Of a stretch of DNA of 64,000 nt, positions 46,121-55,839 are shown piece after piece. Position 1 is the first letter of the stretch, and every line of letters begins with the position of its first letter. Below the pieces are notes generated by a model. The model did not search any database, was not told the DNA's origin, and worked only from the letters and a program-made list of their open reading frames with translations. A program made the position numbers and the translations under genes. The stretch is from the NCBI RefSeq assembly GCF_033958435.1, contig NC_134137.1:121866001-121930000 (forward strand), in the 5' to 3' direction. The DNA comes from Carettochelys insculpta. Its lineage: Eukaryota; Chordata; Testudines; Carettochelyidae.

Positions 46121-46451
46121 CAGGGGTGAACAACCCCCAGCATGGGTGTCAAGAGTGGCAAATGAGCCAATTTTCATCAGCGTGTGAGGTGGGAGCTCAG
46201 CCCTGCCCCTCCTCCCCCATGCAGCTGGGAGCTTGCTCAAAGCCACGCTGCCTGTGGAGTAACAAAAAACAGCTAATGCTGCCAACCGCCATCTAAATGG
46301 TAAAATGCTGCGTCTTAATTTATTGATTAATGAAGCTGTTGTTAAGTAGGACTACTTGTGACTGTAAAAAGTATCATCAGCACTCAGACCAGACATAGAG
46401 GTCAAAAGGTCAAATTTCAGTACGCTGCCTCAGAAAGGTTGCTGACCCCTG
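46121..46451. mobile_element. hAT-type MITE with CAGGGGTGAACAAC ends
   Basis: The ends CAGGGGTGAACAACCCCC and AGGTTGCTGACCCCTG are inverted repeats of a common reptile hAT MITE. The flanks GCCTAGGA and CTCTAGGG agree at 5 of 8, suggesting an eroded 8-bp duplication. No ORF. Confidence 0.7.
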
Positions 46452-46984
46452 CTCTAGGGCCTGGCATCTGCACTGAGCACTATGGGTTTGTGCACGTCTG
46501 AGTATTTGGGAGCTGCAACAGCTGTCGTTAAAAAAAAAAAAACTTTTTTGAAAGCAATTTCTTGATGTGGACCTCAGAATCAAGATGTGTTGGCCTTTAA
46601 GTATTCATTCGATAGCTTTGTCATAATATAAAAGGTCTTTTTGGTATTTGGCATCATTATTTTTGGCCTCTAGCCACTTCTGGCATCAGAAGAGTTCGAT
46701 GCCAAAATGGTACCTCTTGCTTGTCAGTAATGTGAGTCACCTACCTGACTGCATTGTTATGTATAACAGCTGCAAGGTATCCATATTTCATGCATTTGGT
46801 ACATCACGTGGCTCTGGCTGGACAAGTATCGTCTCTTGAGTTTATGAATTTTTCCACACCTTGTGCAGGCTGAATTCCTGCCTCTAAGCCTGGGCACTCT
46901 CTCTCCTTGCTTCAGGGATTTTGCATTCATGACTTTCAACACTCATGTTTTCTGTTTATACTCTCTAAGCCAGTTTCAGGTTTT

Positions 46985-47500
46985 TCAACTTTCTCTAGGC
47001 CAGTTTTGCTGTTTTGCCAGTTCAGACAATTTTACTATTTGAATAGCTGTGACTTGGGTTAAATCTCTCTTCAGCAGATGTAGCTGTGAAAGGCTTTTAT
47101 CTTTTAATCCAATAACTAGTTTGTCTTCTAAATTTCCATGTTTTGCATTCCCAAAATCACAGTTTTCAGCCAAAGTATGCAGAGCTCTTATAAAACATTC
47201 AGCATTTTCTCTGACTCTTGAATTTTCTGGTGAAAACATGCTTTCATATACCACATTTCTCTGAAGTATAAACTAAGCATCAAACATAGTCAGAACTAAC
47301 ATCAAAGGTTTAAATATATGCTCTGCCTGCTTCCCCATAGCATAAATTAAAGTTGATAACTTTATATCTCCAGTTTTTAGGTTGCATTTTTTTGCGGTTC
47401 AGAATCTTGCAGAATCATGTTTCAAGTCTGTCAGTTGTAAAGGTTTGTCAATGGTGAAGTTCTCTGGGGCATTGAATGGTGGCATGTTGATGACCTTTGT
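46985..47500 (-). pseudogene. Ty3/Gypsy-type retrotransposon gag remnant
   Basis: The minus strand, from about 47485 down, begins MPPFNAPENFTI, then a degraded LSTLIYAMGKQAEHIFK, then NVVYESMFSPENSR and FIRALHTLAENCDFGN with LEDKLVIGLKDKSLS. This matches the capsid region of vertebrate Ty3/Gypsy gag (LIYTMG..A..I, R.VI.ERA.F, F...LY.L.E.C.YG, R.R.V.GL.D..LS). Stops and shifts break it (for example near 47400). No pol or LTR was found next to it. Confidence 0.65.
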
Positions 47501-47810
47501 TGCTGTCCCTGCTGATTTAGTTCTTAGTTTACTTCTGACACCATGGCATGCTCCCCTACTAGATATGGATTGGCTGCAGAGCTTCCATATACATGCTAGG
47601 TATGTTTGTCACATGAACCTTTGATGTTGTGCTAGGTATAGCTGAGGTTAGTTGAAAATTGCTGTGTTACAAAGAGCACTACTTAGTGTCTGAACAGTTT
47701 AATGCATTTAACCATCCATTTTGTAGGCAAGTTTCATTGTGTGCCATCACCATGTACTCTGACAAACCCCTTGGAAAGACAGATTGCTAATCTAACAAGT
47801 GAAACATATA

Positions 47811-48521
47811 AGCTGTGTCTACACGTGCACGCTACTTCGAAGTAGCGGCACTAACTTCGAAATAGCGCCCGTCGCGGCTACACGCGTCGGGCGCTATTTC
47901 GAAGTTAACTTCGACGTTAGGCGGCGAGACGTCAAAGTCGCTAACCTCATGAGGGGATCGGAATAGCGCCCTACTTCGACGTTCAACGTCGAAGTAGGGA
48001 CCGTGTAGACGATCCGCGTCCCGCAACGTCGAAATTGCCGGGTCCTCCATGGCGGCCATCAGCTGGGGGGTTGAGAGATGCTCTCTTTCCAGCCCCTGCG
48101 GGGCTCTATGGTCACCGTGGGCAGCAGCCCTTAGCCCAGGGCTTCTGGCTGCTGCTGCGGCAGCTGGGGATCCATGCTGCAGGCACAGGGTCTGCAACCA
48201 GTTGTAGGCTCTGCGTATCTTGTGTTGTTTAGTGCAACTGTGTCTGGGAGGGGCCCTTTAAGGGAGCGGCTTGCTGTTGAGTCCGCCCTGTGACCCTGTC
48301 TGCAGCTGTGCCTGGCACCCTTATTTCGATGTGTGCTACTTTGGCGTGTAGACGTTCCCTCGCAGCGCCTATTTCGATGTGGTGCCGCACAATGTCGAAG
48401 TTGAACATCGACATTGCCAGCCCTGGAGGACGTGTAGACGTTATTCATCGAAATAGCCTATTTCGATGTTGCTACATCGAAATAAGCTATTTCGATGTAG
48501 GCTTCACGTGTAGACGTAGCC
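47811..48521 (-). mobile_element. Harbinger deletion derivative (711-bp MITE), copy 1
   Basis: The ends AGCTGTGTCTACACGTG and CACGTGTAGACGTAGCC are the Harbinger inverted repeat, with ATA duplicated on both sides (47808-47810, 48522-48524). It is inverted relative to 14845-19733: its right ~330 bp equal the left end of the full element, including CCCTTTAAGGGAGCGG, and its left ~300 bp equal the right end. In the middle the start of the transposase survives (minus strand MDPQLPQQQPE), then jumps to other sequence. No complete gene remains, so mobility would need a transposase from elsewhere. Confidence 0.9.
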
Positions 48522-48570
48522 ATAGAGAGCACACAGACTGACCCCATCTCTGTATTCCAGTCTCTTGTAG

Positions 48571-48593
48571 ATGGGTGTGTGTGTGTGTGTGTT
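48571..48593. repeat. (GT)n microsatellite
   Basis: About eleven GT units, shortly right of the 711-bp MITE. Confidence 0.95.
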
Positions 48594-49193
48594 TCAGAAA
48601 AAAGTCTAGAAATAACAGCATTAAAAAGATGACTGCCCTGTCATTTTCCAAGCTAACCCATCTGCCTGTGAATTGCTGAAATATGGTTGAATTCTGTTGT
48701 ACTGGGTCTTGTATAGAAAAAAAACAAACCCAACATCATTTGCTAAAAGAAAAGCCAGACTGAATTACTTAGTCTGCTCCATTAAAATAATATGTAAACA
48801 TGGGCCTCATCATTTAACTGTTACCCATTTTGATAATCTTTATCAACTGAAAGCCAGTTCTAACCCCTCCACTTTATTTTAGACCTTACTTGGAAGATAA
48901 ACATCCCCCCATCCCTAAATCTTCCCACAATTTGCATTTAGATTGTTCAGTGCCCACAGTCTGAATAAGAGACTTTCTCGCTCTGTCAGACAAAACCTGA
49001 TTGCCATTTAGTACAATGGCAGCCAATTTACATTTCCATTAATGCAGAGCCCAGACAATTATCTGAGGGGGGAAAAATCAGAATAAAGCAGTTGCTCGCC
49101 TGTTCTCCTTATGTTTAAGTGGGCAGGTGTGAGGGGACAGGAAAATGCCCATGAACAGGAGAAAATTAAGTTAAGTTATCCCATGTGAAAGAG
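48594..49193. other. Intergenic, nothing recognised
   Basis: No feature supported. Confidence 0.5.
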
Positions 49194-49322
49194 TAACAGA
49201 GAAGGAGCTATGCTAGTCTATACACTATCAAAACAAAAAGCAGTCAAGTAGCACTTTAAAGACTAGCAAAATGGTTTATTAGGGGAGCTTTCGTGGGACA
49301 GACCCACTTCTTCACGCCATAG
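49194..49322 (-). repeat. Penelope-tail fragment, single arm
   Basis: GTAACAGAGAAGGAGCTATG, AAAAGCAGTCAAGTAGCACT and GGAGCTTTCGTGGGACAGAC give the same minus-sense arm as the palindromic units at 39990 and 40946, without the second arm. The sequence from 49323 to 50365 shows nothing further. Confidence 0.7.
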
Positions 49323-50365
49323 CCAGACCAGAACAGACTCAATATTTAAGGCACAGAGAACCACAAACAGTAAGCAAGGAGGACAAATTTCTATGTTAAA
49401 GAGACACTGAAGATATTTGGCTCAGTTCAGTGGTGTGTCTATATGTCCTTTGTGCTAGCTCAGAGGGACCATGAAAGAGCCACATATCCTCCCAAGGGTG
49501 CTCCTTGGATGGCAGCTTCACTGCTCTAAACCCCCTCCCCCAGCCCCGCCGAGGCCCTCCAGCCATTGGGCGTGTTTTTAATGTAAGGTGGCATGGCTAC
49601 AGAATTCTGTGCCCTGACTATTCTCCAGATGCCACAAGGCCCCTTTGAGCCATAGCAGCTGAGGCTCAGGGTACAGTCCCATCCAGCAGCTTTCAGGTGG
49701 GGAAGATGCAGACCTTGGCCCTTGCTTGAACCTTGCACTGGCACACGAAAAGTCAGCCCTCGTGCCAGGCTGCTCCTATAGGACAAAAGGGCTATTTCTG
49801 TGAGTTGGGGATGAAGGTACGGCTAGCAGTGCTTGCTGGGCTGGCCTCAGGGAAAACTGCTCCCTGGGCAAACTTGTATTTTGCTGCCCTGACCCCAAAA
49901 GCCCCTGGCTCCCTCGGGCTCTCTGGGCTTCCCCCGTCCCATCATCTCTGGGCTCCGCTGCCTCCTCCATTGTTTAATTTGTATTAAAATAGACTCTAGA
50001 GCTCAGCCCTGGCACACATTAAGCACTGGTAGGGTGACCTGATACCAGTGTGTGCTGCCCTGGTTCCCGGCTCTGAAGGCGTGGCCACCGTTAGCAGCAG
50101 AGCAGAAAGAAGCGTGGCCTGGCGTATGGTGTATTGCCACCTTTACTTTTGTGCAGCTGCTGTGGCTTGTGGAGTCTGGTACTTGGGTATGTGGCTCAAG
50201 AGGGGCTTTGTGCTGTCACACGGAGGTTCGTCTTGCCAGAACCAAGGGCCCTCCCACAACTTGCTGGCTATTAGGTGCACCAGAGATGCCATTTAAGAGG
50301 TGCAGCGTGAGATCGTGACAGGAGATACTGAGGGTACAACCACCATGACACTGTATCCTGTTAAA

Positions 50366-50452
50366 ACAAAAAAGCAGTAAAGTAGCACTACTGCTTTTTT
50401 GTTTTGATAGTATATAGACGAGCACAGCTTTCTCTCTGTTACTGTATCCTGT
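50366..50452. repeat. Collapsed palindromic Penelope-tail unit
   Basis: ACAAAAAAGCAGTAAAGTAG is followed directly by CACTACTGCTTTTTTGTTTT and GATAGTATATAGACGAGCAC: the outer ends of the palindromic unit with the middle missing. CTGTATCCTGTTAA (50442-50455) repeats TGTATCCTGTTAA just left of the unit (50351-50363), a likely target duplication of about 13 bp. Confidence 0.65.
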
Positions 50453-50455
50453 TAA

Positions 50456-51302
50456 ATATCACTTGTAGTGGAACCAGAAAGAGGCTGTGGGTTGGAAATC
50501 AGGGCCTGATGGAAAGGCAGACGGCGTTCAGGAAGGTCACAGCAGAAAGGCAGACGCCTCCCAGTCCCACTCCTCTTTAGATGGGGATTGCAGGAGGCAC
50601 CTGGGGAAGCTGATCTCAGTCACATTCTTTTATTGCCCTTTGCACCCACCTGCCTGACTTTGGGAGCAAGTGAGTGAAGCTTATTATTGGTGCAGGTGCT
50701 GGTTGGTTACCTCTCGTGTCCTGGTTCTGGCCAGCAAACGGGGAGGAGCAGGAAAGAGGTTGGCAGGCAAGCCCTGGCAGAAAACTGGGGCTGGGGGGCG
50801 GGGGAGCACTAATGTGACCCAATGCAATGTCCCCTACCATGATGTGTCACCTCTCTTCAGTGAAGGGATGGGAAGGGAGCAGGCTGATCCCAGTTAGCAG
50901 TGCTCTGTGCAGAGCTAAATGTGTACCCCAGTCCTGCCAGGAGCCAGGGGAAAGGGCAAGCTCATTCTTGGGCAGGTGGGGCTCTTGGTCAGAGGGGAAG
51001 AGAAGGGAGGTAGGTAGACCCAGACCTGCTCCACTAACACACCGCCAGGTAGCAAGGCTTCTCCAAGCCCCATCCCTGCCTGCCAGCCGGAACACACAAA
51101 GACAAGCTACGAACACACACTCCTCCTTCAACCCCCACATCAACATCAGTCACCCACCCTGATCATCCAAGACAGCCTGACCCACCCACTCCTCACATGA
51201 CTCTTATGGGGGTGGGCTCTATCCCAGAAAAGTGGGGCACCTACCCCAGGTACCCACGTCCATGGCTGCTGCTCCCACCAGAGGAGTTACCTGAGAGCAT
51301 GA
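50456..51302. other. Intergenic, nothing recognised
   Basis: GC-rich in places. Overlapping open frames on both strands at 50827-51162 have no family likeness. Confidence 0.5.
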
Positions 51303-51690
51303 GGCTATGCCTATGCGGCAGAGCTTTTCAGAAATAATGTATCTTGATGTTCTAACATTGAAATAAGTTCTTTCTGCAAAGAGCATTCACACTGCAAGAG
51401 CATTTCAAAATGGAACGTTCCCACTAGCGAGCCCAATTTCAAAACAGGGGATGCCTCTCTGGAGGCCAATTAAGTGGTAATTATCTCTGCTTAGTACATG
51501 CTGAGTCAATTTCAAAAATTGCAAGGGAGAGGGGTTGGCAAAAGTCATTTGTTTTGGTGGAGTTACTGTTTTGAGTTAAATATCCTCTTATTCCAGAATC
51601 ACAAACTTTGCAGTGTGGACACAAGGGTTTCCCCTATCAAAAAAAGAGGCTTTTCCATACCACTCCCTGAGTGTAGACAAGCCCTGAGTG
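51303..51690. mobile_element. MITE-like element with GGGCTTGTCTACACT end
   Basis: The right end reads GAGTGTAGACAAGCCCTGAG, a GGGCTTGTCTACACTC end on the other strand. The left end GAGGCTATGCCTATGC is only weakly complementary. The inside holds TTTCAAAA and ATTTCAAAAT repeats like the other Harbinger-type MITEs. Confidence 0.4.
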
Positions 51691-52149
51691 TATCAAGCTG
51701 CAGCCTGGATGTCTGTTTTTATTCTCTTGCTCCCCCACTGACCCTGGCAGGGCTGGCTGAAGTGGTTGGGCTGACCAACTTGGTGCTGATCACTGGAAAA
51801 AAACCTGGCTAGAATGGCTTGCAATGGGCGGATTTCTAAGTTTTGTATGAACAGTGTCAGACAACTTTACAGAGACATAACCGTGTACCTTGCACAGAAG
51901 ACAATGTAACAGAAGCCACTATGATGCTTTCCGAGCAGCCATCATAATCCAAACCTGTAAAACAGTCAAACAGGATTATACAAAGAATGAGAATTGAATT
52001 ACTGTACAGTACATCCCTCCTTTTCCCTTTGCTTTCTTTTTTGTCTATTCTGTGATGCTTCCCCCCACCCACTGTCAAAACTTTCAGCTTCTGCCCACCT
52101 CCTGCCTCAAAAACACATATGTTAAGGTGGTGGTTAAATAATTTTGAGG
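51691..52149. other. Intergenic, nothing recognised
   Basis: No feature supported. Confidence 0.5.
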
Positions 52150-53320
52150 GAGCAGCGAACGGTAACAGATATTGGCACTAAGACTGATAGCAGAGAAAGC
52201 TCGATGAAAGAACAAAACCGTATACACTTGCTTCGTTGATTTTCAAAAGGCATTTGACAGTATAGACCAGAAAGTGACTTGGGTGGTGTTGGAATCATAC
52301 AGAGGGGATAGCAGACTAATATGGTTGTTGAAGGATATCAATGATAATGCAGAGGCAGTGGTGAGAACATGCGGGGAGTTGGGAAGTTGCTTTAAAACAA
52401 GTAGAGGTACGAGACAAGGAGATCCAATATCACCAAGTATCTTCATTGCACATCTAGAGAGAGAGAGATGGACAAGATCAAGGAAGAGGTAGAAGGGATA
52501 TCTGTTCACGAGAAAAGAATTAACAACTTGAGGTTCACAGGTGCTATAGCTATCTTTGAGGAAGATGAAGGGAAAATGGTGCAGGTATTAAACGAAGAAG
52601 GGAAGCGGTACGGACTGATTATGAACATCGATAAAACAAAAACAATGGTATTTGGGGATAAGGAAATAGGAAGGAAGATCAGTGTAGATGGTATTGAACT
52701 AGAAAATGTAGAGAAGTTCACATATCTGGGGAGGAACATAACGTATAATCTAAACTGTAAGAAGGAAATAGTGACTAGAATAGTGAGAGCAACAGTGAGT
52801 TTGAAGGCAATGGATAAGATCTGGAAAAGCAAAGCAATTAGCTTAATAATGAAACTGGGCATCTTGAAAACGTGTGTATTCAGCAGCATGTTGTATGGAT
52901 GTGAGACATGGGTGATATCGAAAGATTCGAAAAGAAGATTGGCATTTGAAAGGAGTTGTTATAGAAAGATTCTGAGAATAGGATGGATGCAGAAGGTCAC
53001 CAATGAGGAATTATATAGAAAGGTACAGCCGAAAGAGAATCTGCTGCAGAAGGTTATAAAACGGAAGCTACAACTATTTGGACATATTTGCAGAATGAAC
53101 GATGAACGAAAAATCAAGACCCTGGTATTTGGCATAATGGACGGTTCGAATAGGAGAAGCAGACCCCACAGAGAATGGATAGATGATATAGTAGATTGGT
53201 GCGGAGCTAGTCTACAGAAACTAAGCCACTCTGCACTGGACAGGGAAAGATGGAAGAAAATAGTGAGAGAGGCATCAGACACCAACGGGTGCTGAGCCCA
53301 CGGTTATTGATGATGATGAG
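52150..53320 (+). pseudogene. RTE-like non-LTR retrotransposon, 5'-truncated RT
   Basis: It starts within the RT palm: TCFVDFQKAFDSID, then TSRGTRQGDPISPSIFIAHL. A frameshift in the (GA)n run at 52456-52468 leads into an open frame of 275 codons (to 53295). This has LRFTGAIAIFEEDEG where the family has FADD, so both catalytic aspartates are lost (52534-52545). It continues with GLIMNIDKTKTMVFG, MLYGCETWVISKDSKRR, KLQLFGHICRMNDERK and REWIDDIVDWCGASLQKLSH. The 3' end CACGGTTATTGATGATGATG shows the short trinucleotide tail typical of RTE-type elements. A dead copy; clade tentative. Confidence 0.8.
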
Positions 53321-53619
53321 GGAACGGTAAATGCTATAATAATATAAGATCAATATGCAACATATTGATAATATTGTTAAGACTATATTAAATTATGTAT
53401 AGCTCTATGGCATTGTCACGTTAAATGACCCCCTTAGTATCAATAAATGAAAGGCAAAAACCCGCAATACCTTGGCTTGGAGCGTATGTACGTTGTGAGT
53501 GAAAGCAGAGCCATTCACTCAAGAGGGCTAAAATTTCAAGAAACTTAGCATCAAGGGATTGTAAGGCTGCCAGGCTGTTACGGGAGACAGTGATTGATTG
53601 CTGTGCATGTCCAGTAAAG
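53321..53619. other. Intergenic, nothing recognised
   Basis: No feature supported. Confidence 0.5.
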
Positions 53620-53845
53620 GACAGAGGTAATGAATTTAATCTGCAGCAAGAGAAATTTAGATTAGGTATTAGGAAAAGTGGCCAACGATAAGTAAAATTA
53701 TGCTCTGGAATGGGCTTGCAAGGGAGGTGGTGGAATCCCCATTGTACATCCGTCAGCAATGTGCTAGATAACCTTGGGCCCTTGTCTGCACAGGGAGTTG
53801 GACCAGATGACGCCTGAGTCCCCTCTAGCCCTACACTTCTATAGC
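53620..53845 (+). mobile_element. CR1 LINE 3' fragment (bird-type tail)
   Basis: CTGCAGCAAGAGAAATTTAG, ATTAGGTATTAGGAAAA, GGAGGTGGTGGAATCCCC, GGGAGTTGGACCAGATGACG and CCCTCTAGCCCTACACTTCT are the CR1 3' region. It belongs to a different subfamily from the one at 60430. Confidence 0.85.
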
Positions 53846-55839
53846 TGTATTAGTCTGTGAAAATGCCAACACTCCAGCTCCAGCTAGAGCTCCCCAGACC
53901 CTTCTAGGCCATACTACTGCTATCCAAGGGATGGGCAATGATTTTTAGTGGTGGGGGGAGAGTTGCATGCCAAGAATCTTGCCCGCCTTTGGCCTAGACA
54001 TTTACTCCCAGTTTTGTACGTGTTCGTTTGATATTTTTCCTTCTCCAGTTTAGTATTTTGCACTTGTCTTTCCTAACTTGCATCATGTTGAATTCAGACC
54101 GTAACGCCACTGGGCTCCGCCTGTTGGCCAGCTGTGGCATCACAGATCTTGCTGAGCTAGCGCCCCTCCGCCGACAGCTCCTCTCGCACTCTTGTGGTTT
54201 CTCTGCGTGGTAACTCAGCCGTGCGTCACCATTTCTAGTTCACCCCGTGCAAAAATGTCTTTAGCAGAAACAAAGCCTGTTGCCCTCTCTGGGGCTCATC
54301 CGCTAGCTGGTTTCAGTTCAGCCTGCAGCCCACTCACTGGCCTCAGTCAGCTTTTGTTGGGGCCAGTTGGGGAAACCAGGAGAAACCGCTGTCGGTTCTG
54401 AATTCTAGCCCACGAGCCTGTCCCAGGCACCTGTGTTTGCTACTTTTCCTTTGCTGCAATTGTTCCCTGGGCCTCTTCCGACCTGTTAACTCAGGTTCAC
54501 ATTGCTGGGGTCTACAGGCAGTTTGTTAAATGGCCCAGGATTACATGAGGTACATTCAAAATGGTAACTTCACAGTCAGGTGAAACATGTAAGAGCCAAT
54601 GGACACAGAATTGGGCTTGACAGCTGCTTGGGCAGTGGGGAAATGCAAATTTGATACAGTTTTCTTTGTAAGAGAATCAATATCCATGTGACACTTGTTG
54701 ACCAGGGCCAATTCCAGCGTGTCAGTCATTGGATGAGCCCACAGAATATTGGCTGACGCTCTGACTGAGGATGACAGATGGTCTGAGCAGCCCCCTCAAC
54801 AGTATGTGTATTTGAAAATCTCTAACAAGCCAGTCGTTCCTCTCAGGATGGAGGCACAATAGCCAGAAAGGAGGACGGACGCCATTGGGCTCAAATATTT
54901 TCCCTCAAGCTCTCATCATATTTCAGCACAGTGTCAACTTTATACTTACTGGGCACCATTTCTGGACTATCTGACAATGCGTTCTTGGCATTTAGCTGCT
55001 GACTAAATGTTTGAACTGCCATTGATGCCTTCCTTACATCCTTCCCTTGCTCACTACCTCTTTAAATGCTGTCCTTACCTGCACCCTTCAGATGGTCACG
55101 AATTGCTCACACCCATGTCTGGTATGCACTCATCCGCAACCACCTCCCGGAGCTCCCATTTGCTCCTCAGCCACACTGTGCTCTCCCACTGTAAAGCCTT
55201 GCACTCCTCCAACTGCTTAGCTTGCATCAAGTCAGAGGGGACCAGAGGCCAACTCCAGGAGCTGGGGAAATGGATTGACTGGCATCTTTTCCAATCTATT
55301 CTGGGGCTCAGGTTGAGTTTAGAAGTGCCCTCATTTGGCAGTGAGGGGATAACTTTCTCTGCCTCTGTGATGCTGTGGGTGCTTTCTCTCTCTCTCTCTC
55401 TCTCTCTCTTCCTTTCAGCCTGAGGAGTGGGACCCCACAATAAGAGATCTTTTTTCCTCTCCCGTTTTCTATGGATCCCAAATGAGAAAGGATGTCTTTC
55501 CCTGGTTAGTGTTAGTCCCCTGCCCAATTCACAGGCCAGGTTGGGTCAATTTCATGGTCACAGGATTTTAAAGATGATACATTTCATTGCCTTGTGGGTT
55601 ATCCTGGGAAGGAGCAAGGCTAAGGGAGTAAACCCTGACAGAAAATCCGGAGGGGAGTCCTAAGGAGGTTCTGTGCCAACTTCTGGCATTGACCTGGCAA
55701 CTCCTGCAGCTGAGCTGGTGCCAGACGTAGAGGTTATCCTCTCCTTTGGACTATATCAGTAAAGCTGAGAGGGGAACACTGGTGTCTGGGCAGCCCAGGG
55801 TCCCAAAAAATTGCCCAAGCTCGCGCCTGGAGAGGTACT
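53846..55839. other. Intergenic, nothing recognised
   Basis: Only a (CT)n tract at 55387-55410 stands out. No exon, element or RNA gene supported. Confidence 0.5.

Noticed and set aside
53421..53759. 112-codon minus-strand open frame as a gene
   Set aside because: It overlaps a CR1 3' tail in the opposite orientation.
55096..55527. 143-codon minus-strand open frame
   Set aside because: It runs through a (CT)n tract giving alternating Arg-Glu; no homology recognised.
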